This document shows positions 1 through 9,991 of a stretch of 64,000 nucleotides of DNA, one piece after another (position 1 is the first letter of the stretch; each line of letters begins with the position of its first letter). The translations under genes and the position numbers were made by a program. The notes below the pieces were generated by a model. It worked only from the letters and a program-made list of their open reading frames with translations. It did not search any database and was not told where the DNA came from. The stretch is from assembly GCF_014652615.1 (NCBI RefSeq), contig NZ_BMZD01000004.1:248001-312000 (forward strand), in the 5' to 3' direction. Origin of the DNA: Novosphingobium arvoryzae (lineage in GTDB: Bacteria; Pseudomonadota; Alphaproteobacteria; Sphingomonadales; Sphingomonadaceae).

Positions 1-479
1 GGACGGCGGGATTGTCGCACCGCACCAGCAGGCGGCGCTGCTCAAACGGGCCGGGCAGCTTCCATCCGCCGGTATAGGCGTTGGTGAAGCCCCAGAACCG
101 GCCATAGTATTCCGGATCGCCGATCATCACTTGCGGTAGCGGGGCGTTGGGGCTGAGCGCGGCGAGGCTGGCGGTCATCAGCGCCTTGCCATAGCCCGCG
201 CCCTGCGTCTCTGGCAGCACGGCGACCGGGCCGACCATGATCATCGGATGCGCCTTGCCATCCGGGGTATTGAGCGCGACCGGCCAGCACTGGATCGTGC
301 CAACCAGGTGTTCATCGGCGTCAAGCGCGGCGAAGGACAGCGTGGGCAGCCAGTCCATCCCCTCGCGCACCTTGTAGGCGGTTCGCTGTTGCCGCCCCGG
401 TTCGAACGCGCGGTCCAGCAGGTCTTCGATCCATTGCGGATCGACCTGATCGAGCGGAATGAGGGCGGGCGTAGTCATC
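1..479 (-). CDS. GNAT family N-acetyltransferase (3' end cut by window edge)
   Basis: Reading the minus strand from the ATG at 479 gives an open frame of about 159 residues that runs off the left edge without a stop. The segment VGPVAVLPETQGAGYGKALM is the typical acetyl-CoA-binding motif A of GNAT acetyltransferases (Q/R-x-x-G-x-G/A). A later Y-x-R-F-W-G-F segment resembles the C-terminal part of YhbS-like members. The family transfers an acetyl group from acetyl-CoA to an amine; the substrate cannot be told from sequence. The start fits: MTTPALIPLDQV begins just after a 43-base gap from the next gene on the same strand. The family is confident, the function within it is unknown. Confidence 0.8.
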
Positions 480-522
480 GGCGCGGGCGGATAGGACGCC
501 CGCGCCGCAATGTCGATGTATT

Positions 523-1680
523 TTACCGCGCGCCTGCCTTTGGGGGCTTGGAAAGCCGCAGCATCCGCGCGTCCTTGCCGTCCTCCAGCAGCCAGATCGC
601 GCCGTCCGGGGCCTGCTCGATTTCGCGGATGCGCTTGTCCATCGGATGGCGGGCAACCTCGCGGGCGGATTCGCCCTCTACGGCCACGCGCACGACGCCG
701 GTGTTCTTCGCCAGCCCCGCGATCAGCGCCTGTCCGCGCCATTCGGGGAACATCTTGCCGGTGTAGAAGATCATGTTGCCCGGCGCGATCACCGGGGTCC
801 AGCCGAGCGCGGCCTTCGCAAAGTCGGGCCGGGTTGCGGGGCGGGGGATGACCTTGCCGTCGTAATGATCGCCGTCGGACACCAGCGGCCAGCCATAATT
901 CTGCGCGGGCTTCACCAGGTTGAGCTCGTCCCCGCCAGCCGGGCCGTGTTCCAGGTCCCACAGCTGGCCCTTGGTATCGAACGCGAGACCCAGAATGTTG
1001 CGGTGGCCGAGCGACCAGATTTCGGCATTCACGCCGCCCTTGTCCGCGAAAGGATTGCCGGGGGCGGGCTTGCCATCGGGCAGCAGGCGCAGGACTTTGC
1101 CGAGGTTGGTGTCCATGTCCTGCGCGGGCGTCATCTTCTGCCGGTCGCCCGATGCCACGAACAGGTACTTGCCATCGGGCGAGAACGCCAGGCGGTGCGA
1201 ATAATGCCCGCGGCCCGTCACCTTGGGGGCCTGCCGCCAGATCACTTCCAGCCCTTCCAGCCGGGGGGCACCGCCGCGCACCAGCTTGGCCCGGCCCACG
1301 GCCGCGCCGCGCGTGTCGCCTTCGCCCGCTTCGGCCCAGCTGAGATAGACCAAGCCGGACTTGGCAAAATCGGGGGAAAGGATCACATCGCCCAAGCCGC
1401 CCTGACCGGCATAGGCCACCGCCGGAGCCCCGGCGACGTTCAGCACTTGCGCCCCGTCCCACAGCTTCAGCTGGCCGGACTTTTCGGTCACCAGCGCTTC
1501 CTTGCCGCCGGGCAGGAACGCCATCGCCCAAGGTTCGTTGAACCGGGCCACTTCGCTGATCGTGAACGTGGCTGACGTTTCCGCAGGGGCAGCGGGCGGG
1601 CTATCCCCAGCGACCGAGGGGCCGCAGCTTGCGATGAACAGGGCGAGGGGCGAAAGAGCGGTGAGGAGCTGTCTGGTCAT
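523..1680 (-). CDS. PQQ-dependent sugar dehydrogenase-like lipoprotein
   Basis: A 385-residue protein of the glucose/sorbosone dehydrogenase (YliI/Asd-like) six-bladed beta-propeller family. The N-terminus [19 protein letters not shown] is a lipoprotein signal peptide with lipobox I-A-S-C, followed by an Ala/Pro linker, so the enzyme should be anchored on the periplasmic side. Propeller hallmarks include LNEPW-like '[13 protein letters not shown]', '[12 protein letters not shown]', '[15 protein letters not shown]', '[18 protein letters not shown]' and '[15 protein letters not shown]', the last two covering the usual PQQ-binding and calcium regions. It would oxidise aldose sugars to lactones in the periplasm with PQQ; the true substrate is open. 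Its ATG (1678-1680) overlaps the divergent rnhB start codon, so its promoter must lie inside rnhB. No strong Shine-Dalgarno is visible. Confidence 0.87.
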   Translation of the reverse strand: MTRQLLTALSPLALFIASCGPSVAGDSPPAAPAETSATFTISEVARFNEPWAMAFLPGGKEALVTEKSGQLKLWDGAQVLNVAGAPAVAYAGQGGLGDVILSPDFAKSGLVYLSWAEAGEGDTRGAAVGRAKLVRGGAPRLEGLEVIWRQAPKVTGRGHYSHRLAFSPDGKYLFVASGDRQKMTPAQDMDTNLGKVLRLLPDGKPAPGNPFADKGGVNAEIWSLGHRNILGLAFDTKGQLWDLEHGPAGGDELNLVKPAQNYGWPLVSDGDHYDGKVIPRPATRPDFAKAALGWTPVIAPGNMIFYTGKMFPEWRGQALIAGLAKNTGVVRVAVEGESAREVARHPMDKRIREIEQAPDGAIWLLEDGKDARMLRLSKPPKAGAR

Positions 1681-2314
1681 GTCGCGCTACATCGGTGTTC
1701 CCGTGCCCTTTGCCAAGCACCCGTCCGACCGATTGGTGATCGGCGTCGACGAAGCGGGGCGCGGCCCGCTGGCCGGGCCGGTCGTTGCGGCGGCCTGCGT
1801 GCTGGGTGTGGCCGCGCCTGATGGGTTGGACGATTCCAAGAAGCTCTCCGCCAAGCGCCGCGCCATGCTGGAACCGCTGATTGCGCAAAGCTGCGGCTGG
1901 TCGCTGGGCGTGGTCGAGGCGGACGAGATCGACCGGATCAACATCTTTGCCGCCACCATGCTGGCGATGACCCGCGCGGTCGGCGCGCTGGTAGAGGCGC
2001 TTGGGGCAGAGCCGGACGAAGTGCTGATCGACGGCAACAAGACCCCGGCGGGCCGCGTGCCGGAATGGCGCTGGGCGGCGCGGGCGATCGTGGGCGGCGA
2101 CGCGCTGGAGCCCTGCATTTCGGCCGCCTCGATCCTCGCCAAGGAACACCGCGACCGCGTGATGCGCGCCCATGCGCAAGTCTGGCCGCACTACGGCTGG
2201 GACCGCAATGCGGGTTACGGCACCGCCGAACATCTAGCTGCGCTGCGGAATCATGGCCCAACCCCGATCCACCGCCACAGCTTTGCCCCGGTGGCGCAAC
2301 TGGTGTTGATTTAG
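1679..2314 (+). CDS. rnhB: Ribonuclease HII
   Basis: About 211 residues when started at the ATG at 1679, which has a GAGGAG Shine-Dalgarno about ten bases upstream. The open frame extends further 5', but that part is antisense to the sugar dehydrogenase. The RNase HII signature is complete: [16 protein letters not shown] with the two acidic metal ligands, the DDSKKLS turn, LIDGNKTP with the third aspartate, and [11 protein letters not shown]. It removes ribonucleotides and RNA primers from RNA-DNA hybrids. The length is normal for the family. It is transcribed alone, away from the sugar dehydrogenase, with which it shares a CATG start-codon overlap at 1678-1681. The 3' side opens into the long ccrM leader. 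Confidence 0.95.
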   Translation: MSRYIGVPVPFAKHPSDRLVIGVDEAGRGPLAGPVVAAACVLGVAAPDGLDDSKKLSAKRRAMLEPLIAQSCGWSLGVVEADEIDRINIFAATMLAMTRAVGALVEALGAEPDEVLIDGNKTPAGRVPEWRWAARAIVGGDALEPCISAASILAKEHRDRVMRAHAQVWPHYGWDRNAGYGTAEHLAALRNHGPTPIHRHSFAPVAQLVLI

Positions 2315-2337
2315 GGAGCGCTGAGGTTTTCCCAAAC

Positions 2338-2420
2338 CGTCACCCCGGACTTGATCCGGGCTCCCGCTACCTTCCCTTGCGGCTCCAAAAGCGGGATCCC
2401 GGATCAAGTCCGGGATGACG
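2338..2420. repeat. REP-like 30-base imperfect inverted repeat
   Basis: The left arm 2338-2367 and right arm 2391-2420 are 30-base inverted copies with only two mismatches, separated by a 23-base loop. The core CCCGGACTTGATCCGGG is itself a palindrome. Elements with this GTCATCCCGGACTTGATCCGGGAT-type core are widespread extragenic palindromes in alphaproteobacteria (recalled, not searched). It lies 23 bases after the rnhB stop and could also act as its terminator or an RNA-stabilising hairpin. Confidence 0.8.
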
Positions 2421-2486
2421 GAAGGGGGCAGGAAGGGGATTCCTTGCATCATGTGCGGTAGGCGGCAGGACAGATTTTTTCACTTT

Positions 2487-2663
2487 GAGTCCGCCGCGCC
2501 ACACCCCCTAGATGTTGACCCCCGCTGGCCGCGCAAGACTCCATATCCTGTGCGGGACTCGTTCTGTTCCGCTTTTCCACACCCTCTCAATCCTACGAAT
2601 CCCCAGGATTCCTGCGGAGTCGCGACTTGACGTCAGAGTCCAAATGACTCACCCTGTGGATAA
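2487..2663 (+). promoter_or_regulatory. ccrM upstream region: eight GANTC sites and a DnaA box
   Basis: The 373 bases between rnhB and ccrM hold no gene. GANTC sites, the target of CcrM itself, start at 2487, 2537, 2556, 2597, 2607, 2617, 2636 and 2646, with the last five spaced 10, 10, 19 and 10 bases. A perfect DnaA box lies on the minus strand at 2655-2663 (TTATCCACA), 24 bases before the ccrM ATG, and a one-mismatch box (TTTTCCACA) at 2573-2581. In Caulobacter, methylation of GANTC sites in the ccrM leader controls its transcription; the same role is inferred here. I could not place -35/-10 elements with confidence. Confidence 0.75.
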
Positions 2664-2678
2664 CTTATGGGGGTTTGA

Positions 2679-3821
<1,143 letters not shown>

Positions 3822-3831
3822 TCCGGTCCAG

Positions 3832-3860
3832 CGTCATGCCGAAACCGGTTCGGCGTGACG
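3832..3860. terminator. Hairpin between ccrM and folP
   Basis: Arms CGTCATGCCGAA (3832-3843) and TTCGGCGTGACG (3849-3860) pair with one mismatch around a 5-base loop, 10 bases after the ccrM stop. No T-run follows, so it may be a REP-like palindrome or a factor-assisted terminator rather than a classical intrinsic one. Confidence 0.5.
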
Positions 3861-3882
3861 GAAATTGCGGTATGGGCAGACC

Positions 3883-4986
3883 ATGACCATTTCCTATTAC
3901 CTCCGCCCCATCGCCCTGGCTGAATCCCCGCAAAGCGAGGAGGGCGCGGCGGTGCGGTTGGCGGGCGGAATGGTCTATGCCAGCCGGTTCGCCCTGATCG
4001 GGCGCGCGGGCGGCAAAGTGGTTTCGCGCGAACGCTATGGTGCGCGCGAACTGGAAGCGGCTTTGGCGGACTTGCCCGATGCGGTGCGCGAACAGTGGGA
4101 CAACTTGCGCCGCGCCCACGCACCGCTGCAATGCGGTGCGCGCACGGTGCGGCTGGACCAGCCGCAGGTCATGGGCATCCTCAACGTCACGCCGGACAGT
4201 TTTTCCGATGGCGGCCAGTTCATGGACGATCCGGCGGTCGCCAACGCCCATGCCTCGGCCATGCTGGAGGCGGGCGCGGCGCTGATTGATGTTGGCGGCG
4301 AAAGCACCCGTCCTGGCGCGGCGGCGGTGTGGGAAGGCGATGAGCTGAAGCGGGTGGTCCCGGCGGTCGAGCGACTGGCGGCGATGGGCGCGGCGATCAG
4401 CGTCGACACCCGCCGCCCCGGTGTGATGGAGGCCGCGCTGGCGGCGGGCGCGCATATCATCAACGACGTTTCCGCGCTGCGTCACGATCCGCGCAGCCTG
4501 GAATTTGCCGCGCGCAGCGGCGCGCCAGTGGTGCTGATGCATGCGCCCGGCGAAGGCGAGGATCTGCACGGATCGGGCGATTACGCCGATGTGGTGCTGG
4601 ACGTGTTCGACTGGCTGGCCGCGCGGCGCGACGCCGCGCTGGCGGCGGGTATAGCGCGGGACCGGATCGTGCTCGATCCCGGCATCGGCTTTGGCAAGTC
4701 GCTGGCTGACAACCTGGCGCTGATGAACGCGCTGCCGCTGTTCCACGCGCTGGGCCAGCCGCTGCTGCTGGGGGCCAGCCGCAAGCGGATGATCGGCGCG
4801 CTCTCGAACGAGGCCCCGGCGCATCAGCGCGTGGCGGGCAGCGTGGCGCTGGCGCTGAAAGGCATGGACGCGGGCGTGCAATTGCTGCGCGTGCATGACG
4901 TGCCGGAAACCATGCAAGCCCTGCGCGTGTGGCGCGGCCTGCGTGATGCGGCGCTGACCGATTTCAGCCAGTTGCCGCCGCTCTAG
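3883..4986 (+). CDS. folP: Dihydropteroate synthase
   Basis: A 367-residue dihydropteroate synthase, joining p-aminobenzoate to 6-hydroxymethyl-dihydropterin pyrophosphate in folate synthesis. Both family signatures are present: [15 protein letters not shown] (about 97-111) and GGESTRPGA (about 135-143), then [27 protein letters not shown] and GASRKRMIG with the pterin- and pyrophosphate-binding residues. It is longer than E. coli FolP because of an N-terminal extension of roughly 90 residues of unknown role. ATG 3883 (MTISYYLRP) is preferred over the upstream TTG because the latter would read from the hairpin region. Its TAG stop shares the CTAG at 4983-4986 with the stop of the convergent SDR gene. 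Confidence 0.95.
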   Translation: MTISYYLRPIALAESPQSEEGAAVRLAGGMVYASRFALIGRAGGKVVSRERYGARELEAALADLPDAVREQWDNLRRAHAPLQCGARTVRLDQPQVMGILNVTPDSFSDGGQFMDDPAVANAHASAMLEAGAALIDVGGESTRPGAAAVWEGDELKRVVPAVERLAAMGAAISVDTRRPGVMEAALAAGAHIINDVSALRHDPRSLEFAARSGAPVVLMHAPGEGEDLHGSGDYADVVLDVFDWLAARRDAALAAGIARDRIVLDPGIGFGKSLADNLALMNALPLFHALGQPLLLGASRKRMIGALSNEAPAHQRVAGSVALALKGMDAGVQLLRVHDVPETMQALRVWRGLRDAALTDFSQLPPL

Positions 4987-5762
4987 CCCGGCGAGGCGGC
5001 CGATCCGGCCAGCAGGCCGCCGTCGATATTGAACTCCGCCCCGGTCACGTATCCCGCCTCGTCCGAGGCGAGCATGACCGCGATGGCGGCGACTTCCTGC
5101 GGCAGGCCGAAGCGTTTCAGCGGGGTATCGGCGACGAATGCCGCCATCCGCTCTGCCCGGTCCGGCCCATCGCCCAGCATCGGCTCCCACATCTCGGTCA
5201 GGATCGCGGCGGGATGGATGGAATTGCAGCGGATCTGCCAGCCTTGCTGTGCGCAATAGAGCGCGACCGATTTGGTGTGATTGCGCACCGCCGCCTTGGA
5301 ACTGGCATAGGCCGCCGCGCCGGGAATGCCGACCAGCCCGGAGCGGGACGAAATGTTGATGATCGCGCCTGCGCGCCTGCCTTTCATCGCGCCGATGGCA
5401 AAGCGGCAGCCCAGGAACGTGCCGTCAAGGTTGGTGGCATGGACCGCGCGCCAATCCGCCAGACTGGCGTGTTCGGGATCGTGCGGGCCGGGCGATTCCT
5501 CGAACCCGGTGATCCCGGCATTGTTGACCACGACGTCGGCGATCGGAACGGCAGCGGCCAGCGCGGTCCAGTCCGCTTCGCTGCGGACGTCGAGCGGCAG
5601 GAACCGGCAGCCGATTTCTGCCGCTGTGGCTGTTCCGCCCGCGCGGTCGATATCGGTCAGGACCACATCGCCTCCTTCTGCCGCAAAGGCCGCGCAAATC
5701 GCCTTGCCGATCCCGCGCGCGCCGCCGGTGACGACGCAGGTCTTGCCAGCCAGCCGGGTCAT
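4983..5762 (-). CDS. SDR family NAD(P)-dependent oxidoreductase
   Basis: A 259-residue classical short-chain dehydrogenase. The cofactor motif TGGARGIG lies at residues 11-18, an acidic residue after beta-2 (LTDIDRAGG) favours NAD, NNAG follows, then the catalytic Ser in NISSRSG and Tyr/Lys in YASSK, and a C-terminal '[13 protein letters not shown]' typical of the family. It oxidises or reduces a hydroxyl/keto substrate that cannot be named. The start is fixed by a 4-base ATGA overlap with the stop of the DUF3999 gene, which suggests translational coupling, although the link to DUF2339/DUF3999 may be only operonic. It converges on folP with overlapping stop codons. Confidence 0.9.
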   Translation of the reverse strand: MTRLAGKTCVVTGGARGIGKAICAAFAAEGGDVVLTDIDRAGGTATAAEIGCRFLPLDVRSEADWTALAAAVPIADVVVNNAGITGFEESPGPHDPEHASLADWRAVHATNLDGTFLGCRFAIGAMKGRRAGAIINISSRSGLVGIPGAAAYASSKAAVRNHTKSVALYCAQQGWQIRCNSIHPAAILTEMWEPMLGDGPDRAERMAAFVADTPLKRFGLPQEVAAIAVMLASDEAGYVTGAEFNIDGGLLAGSAASPG

Positions 5763-7099
5763 TGTCCGGCCGTATCCTTGCTTCCGCGTGCCAGCCGGAT
5801 CGCGGCGAAGGCGAGGATCGCCGTGCCCAACAGCAGCACGCCCCACAGCGCCAGCTTGCGCAGGTCAAACGGGCTGTCTGGTTCTGGCGCGACGGCAATC
5901 GGCGCGGGCTTTTGGCCCGAAACATCGACCCGCGCGACGGGCAGCGGACCAGCCTTGCGCAGTGCTTCCGGGATTAGCTCCCCGATATCGAGATAGCGCG
6001 GCGCGGCGGCCTTGGCCCCGACGGCCAGCGTATAGGGCGGGGCGGCATTGAACGCGGCGACGAGCTCGACCCGGTCGAGCAGCAGCTCCACTTTCGGCGC
6101 GGCGGAAAAGCCCGCGCTGCGCCGGTCCGCGACGATCTGGTATTCGCGCCACGGCCCTTGCATCAGGTCGATCACCGTGCCCGCGCTGTCCTGCCGCAGG
6201 GTTGCGGCGGCGAGCATGGTCCAGGGTTGTTCGGCGTTGGTGCGGGCGTAAACTTCCACCGGCAGAACGCCGTCCGGCCCGGTCTGCACCAGCCGGAGCG
6301 CGGCCAGCGGCGCGGCGAAGGGCACGTCGAAGCGGGCGTGATGCTCATCCGCCAGCTTCAACCCGTGGCTGGCGACGACCGCGCGCGGCAAGGGCGCGGT
6401 GCGCGCGGTGGTCACGGTGACCCCGCGCAGGCTTGCGCCGCTCTCCGCATCCCAATCGGCCCGTAAATACCGGTCCTTCAGGCTGACGCCGGGCAGGGCC
6501 AGCACGCTGCCGCCCAGGCTGGGTGCGCCGGGGGCGGGGCTGAACAGCACGCGTTCGGCCAGCGGCTCCCATGTTTTCAGGTCCGCGCTGGAACTGAGCC
6601 GGACAGTCGTGGCGCGGCGATCATCCAGCGTGACGTCAAGCGCGATGCCGACCACCGGATCGCTCACCGCGCGCGTGTCGATCAGGCTGGCGCTGAGCGC
6701 ATCTTCCGCCTGCGCCGCCCCGCCGATGGTGACGACGCGCGCCGTCCCGTTGTCCTCGATCCGGATCGCCGCGCCGGGGGCGGTGAGGCTGGCTTCCGCG
6801 CCGCGCAGCGTCATCGCGCCAAGGGTTACGGACCGGCGCTCCTCATCCGCGCCGCCGCCCAGCGCGAGCGACAGGGGCTTGCCGCGCCCGTCATAGATCC
6901 GCACGTCCCCCAGGTCTGCGCGCTGGATCACGACAAGGGCCTGTTCCGGCAGGATCACGCGCTGCACGGTTCCGCCGGCCGCCGGTTCAACCGCCAGCCG
7001 CGCCGCGAACTGGTCGGGCCGGGTTGGGTCGGGCGCCTCCGCGCCATCGCACGCTGCGGCGGTCAGGGCGAGCAGAGCGATGCTCAGGCGGCGGATCAT
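5759..7099 (-). CDS. DUF3999 family lipoprotein/membrane protein
   Basis: A 446-residue protein starting [17 protein letters not shown] with a lipobox A-A-A-C, so probably a lipoprotein. It has a long beta-rich periplasmic body and one C-terminal transmembrane helix ([19 protein letters not shown], about 417-435) ending in a short basic tail. Features such as '[22 protein letters not shown]', '[11 protein letters not shown]' and '[20 protein letters not shown]' match DUF3999, which regularly occurs beside DUF2339; the function is unknown. Its ATG overlaps the DUF2339 stop (ATGA, 7096-7099) and its own stop overlaps the SDR start, forming a tightly coupled three-gene unit. An envelope role is inferred from topology only. 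Confidence 0.8.
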   Translation of the reverse strand: MIRRLSIALLALTAAACDGAEAPDPTRPDQFAARLAVEPAAGGTVQRVILPEQALVVIQRADLGDVRIYDGRGKPLSLALGGGADEERRSVTLGAMTLRGAEASLTAPGAAIRIEDNGTARVVTIGGAAQAEDALSASLIDTRAVSDPVVGIALDVTLDDRRATTVRLSSSADLKTWEPLAERVLFSPAPGAPSLGGSVLALPGVSLKDRYLRADWDAESGASLRGVTVTTARTAPLPRAVVASHGLKLADEHHARFDVPFAAPLAALRLVQTGPDGVLPVEVYARTNAEQPWTMLAAATLRQDSAGTVIDLMQGPWREYQIVADRRSAGFSAAPKVELLLDRVELVAAFNAAPPYTLAVGAKAAAPRYLDIGELIPEALRKAGPLPVARVDVSGQKPAPIAVAPEPDSPFDLRKLALWGVLLLGTAILAFAAIRLARGSKDTAGQ

Positions 7100-9924
7100 G
7101 CGGTGTGCTCCTTCGTGTCCTCACGCTGGCGCGGGGGCAGGGGAACGAAATAGCCGATCGCCAGCATCAGTCCGCCGACCCCCATGAACGAAAGAATCCG
7201 CGCCAGCCCTTCGACCTTCGACATATCCAGCAGCAACAGCTTGGCCACCACCGCCGCGAGTAGCGCCGCGCCGGTCAGCCACAGCACCCGCGCGCCGCTG
7301 CGCTTGGCGTAGAGCATCAGCGCCATCGCCAGCAGCGTCCACAGGATCGAGATGCCGGTCTGCACCGTGCCGTTGGCGGCAAGGTCTGGTCCTGTCCAGG
7401 GGATTTCCAGCCAGTGATGCGCACTGCGCAGCCAGATGGCGTTGATCCAGCCGAACGCGATCAGCCCGGTCATGATCACCGGCACTTCGCTCAGCAGCGG
7501 CTCTGCCCCGGCGGGCGGATGTGCGGCGCTGGCGACCATCCGCCGCCACAGTGCCAGCGCGGCGAGTGCCAGCGCGACCGACAGGTCGACAGGGTTGAGC
7601 AGCGGCAGGTAGGGCAGCGGATCGGTAACCCCTTTGGCCAGCACGGCGGCAAAGGCGGCCCCGGCCAGTGCCAGCACGGCCAAAGGCACCGCCGCATTCC
7701 ACCAATAGGCAGCCGCGTTGGGGTGCAGCGGCCAGTGCAAGCCGTTCGCCTGCCCCAGCGGCGCGGCGCGCCCGGCCCAACGGGTCAGTGCGAACAGCGC
7801 GGCGGTGACGCTGACGAGGAAGATCACTCCCGCCCAAGATGTATCCCACAACCGCGCGCGGTCGATCCCCAGTTGCAGGCTTTCCGCGAGCATGGCCGCC
7901 AGCAGCCACACGCCGCCCGCGTGAAGGGTGGAACGGATCTTCGTGATGCCGTGCCCGGTGTCCGCGTCCTGCCGCTTCAGCAGCCACGCGTGGATACCCA
8001 GCGCCAGCAGCCAGCCTGCCAGATCGGGCAGATAGAGCACGTGCCGCCCCAGCCCGACCGACACCAGAAAGCACACCCACAGCAGCGGCAGGCTGAGCCG
8101 CGCGGGCCAGGTGGCCACGGCCCAGTCCTTGCGCCGGGCGAACCAGTCAGCCAGCGCCATCGCGCCCAGCAGCGCCAGCAGGATCAGCAGCAGTTGCTCA
8201 TGCGGGGCAAAGACGAATGCCGGGTAATCTGCGCTGGTCGCGGCAGGCAGCTTGCGTGTTACTTCTCGCACCAGCGCCAGCGCGGCAAAGCCGAACCCGG
8301 CGAGGAACCACGGCTTGCCCAGGAGCGCCTCATCCCGGGCATAGCGCAGCGCGAGCGCCGAGCCGGAGTGAGGCAGGGGCTGGCGCAGCCACCATGCGGT
8401 CAGCAGTAACGGCACGGCCACCATTGCCGGACCGACGAAGCCGTTGTGGCCAAATGGCCAGGCCGAGACGTTGGCGTCGAGCGTGGTCAGCACGATCAGC
8501 GCTGCCACCCCTTGCAGGGCCAGCCCGAACAGTCGCGGCATCCACCGGGCCTGCCGCGCGCCGACCCAGAACGCCCCGGCGCCTTCCAGCGCCCACGCGG
8601 CAGAGGTCCACTTGGCGTCCAGCGCCAGCGGGATCGCCAGCGTCACGAACCCGACGCCGATGGCCAGCAGGCATTCGCTGAGCAGCCGCATCTCGTCCCG
8701 CCGCTTGTGCAGGGCAAACGCGGTGACCCCCAGATAGGCTGCGCCGAACGCCAGCGCGGCAAAGGCGCTGCCATATTCGAAATTCCTGACGAGGCCGACC
8801 TGCAATCCGAACCCGACCAGCGCGGGGCCGAACAGCAGCGTCGAATCCGCCGCGTTGCCCAGCTTGCCGGGGGTATTGTGAGCATAGAGCAGCGCCATCG
8901 CCAGGTAGACCGCGATGGTCAGCGCCAGGAACAGCTGGCACGTCAGATAGTGTTGATCGGCATAGCTGCTCAGCCCCCACAGCCCTGCCAGCGAGAACGT
9001 GGCAAAGAACCCCAGCAGGTTGAGCGGACGCCAGCTTTTCTTCCACGCGATCACCAGGATCGCGAGGTTGAGCACGGTGATATACGTGAACAGTGGCACC
9101 GGGGTCTTGCTTTCCCCGCCCAGCAGCACCGGCACGGCAAAGCCGCCCAGAAATGCGGCCAGCGCCATCGCCTGCGAATTCTGCAGGATCGCCAGCGCGC
9201 AGCCCAGCGCCGCAAACACGATCATGAAGCCGAACGCGGCGGGTGGCGGCATGACTTCATAGAGCCGGGCGGCGGCGAACACGGTGAGGTACATCACCGC
9301 CACGCCCGCCCCTTGCAGCGAGAGGCCAAAACCGGGCTTCTCGATCCGCTTGCGGAAGCCGAACGCCAGCAGCCCCGCGCCAATCGCGCCGACCGTCGCC
9401 AGCCGCGCCTCGATCGGGAACAGTCCGGCGTTCGCGACCAGCCGGACCAGGAACGTCAGCCCGACGAACAGGATCACCAGCCCGACCCGGACGATGGTGT
9501 TGCCGCCCAGCAGCCAGCCCTGCGCCTTGGCGAACAGCTCGCCGACGGGGAGGGTAGGGGCGGCGGATGGGGCGGGGGCGGACGGAGCGATCACTTGTGC
9601 CGCAGGCGTTTCGGCGGGCTTGCGCCGGGGCACGGTAGCCTCAGCTTCCGCTACCTTCGGCGCTGCCGACTGGGTCCACGGTGATGCCGAACGCTGAGAG
9701 GATGGGGCAAGAGGCGCAGCCGTGGGGGCGCGTTCCGGATCCCGTGCGGAAAGCTCCAGTCCGGCCATGCGCCGGTCAACCTCACGGGTGATGGCTTCCT
9801 GCACGACATGCTTGAGCCAGGCGCCCATCGCGGCACCCAGCAAGCCGCCGGTCACGATGCCGCCGAAGTCGAACTGGCTGAAGCCCAGCAGCACGCCGGC
9901 GATTGTGGCCCACCAGATCATCAT
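7096..9924 (-). CDS. DUF2339 polytopic membrane protein
   Basis: A 942-residue integral membrane protein. Residues 1-40 hold one or two hydrophobic segments with a GxxxG-rich stretch. An Ala/Pro-rich linker of about 75 residues (55-130) follows, then the DUF2339 signature WLLGGNTIVRVGLVILFVG (about 137-155) and more than twenty further hydrophobic helices to the C-terminus. DUF2339 proteins are widespread in Gram-negative bacteria, function unknown; the N-terminal soluble linker followed by a very large helix bundle is characteristic. GAGGGG lies 2 bases before the first ATG and 5 bases before the second ATG at 9921, so the real start may be the second. First gene of the DUF2339-DUF3999-SDR unit. 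Confidence 0.85.
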   Translation of the reverse strand: MMIWWATIAGVLLGFSQFDFGGIVTGGLLGAAMGAWLKHVVQEAITREVDRRMAGLELSARDPERAPTAAPLAPSSQRSASPWTQSAAPKVAEAEATVPRRKPAETPAAQVIAPSAPAPSAAPTLPVGELFAKAQGWLLGGNTIVRVGLVILFVGLTFLVRLVANAGLFPIEARLATVGAIGAGLLAFGFRKRIEKPGFGLSLQGAGVAVMYLTVFAAARLYEVMPPPAAFGFMIVFAALGCALAILQNSQAMALAAFLGGFAVPVLLGGESKTPVPLFTYITVLNLAILVIAWKKSWRPLNLLGFFATFSLAGLWGLSSYADQHYLTCQLFLALTIAVYLAMALLYAHNTPGKLGNAADSTLLFGPALVGFGLQVGLVRNFEYGSAFAALAFGAAYLGVTAFALHKRRDEMRLLSECLLAIGVGFVTLAIPLALDAKWTSAAWALEGAGAFWVGARQARWMPRLFGLALQGVAALIVLTTLDANVSAWPFGHNGFVGPAMVAVPLLLTAWWLRQPLPHSGSALALRYARDEALLGKPWFLAGFGFAALALVREVTRKLPAATSADYPAFVFAPHEQLLLILLALLGAMALADWFARRKDWAVATWPARLSLPLLWVCFLVSVGLGRHVLYLPDLAGWLLALGIHAWLLKRQDADTGHGITKIRSTLHAGGVWLLAAMLAESLQLGIDRARLWDTSWAGVIFLVSVTAALFALTRWAGRAAPLGQANGLHWPLHPNAAAYWWNAAVPLAVLALAGAAFAAVLAKGVTDPLPYLPLLNPVDLSVALALAALALWRRMVASAAHPPAGAEPLLSEVPVIMTGLIAFGWINAIWLRSAHHWLEIPWTGPDLAANGTVQTGISILWTLLAMALMLYAKRSGARVLWLTGAALLAAVVAKLLLLDMSKVEGLARILSFMGVGGLMLAIGYFVPLPPRQREDTKEHTA

Positions 9925-9991
9925 CGCCCCTCAAACGATTGAACCGGACGGCAATCTGGCAGAAGTGGCGGGAATTGAAAGGGCGCGCGCT

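Noticed and set aside
8446..9684. A 412-codon plus-strand open frame opposite the DUF2339 gene
   Set aside because: It is an antisense frame kept open by high GC third positions. Its product is rich in R, Q, H, G and P with no domain, and the minus-strand DUF2339 protein is clearly real.
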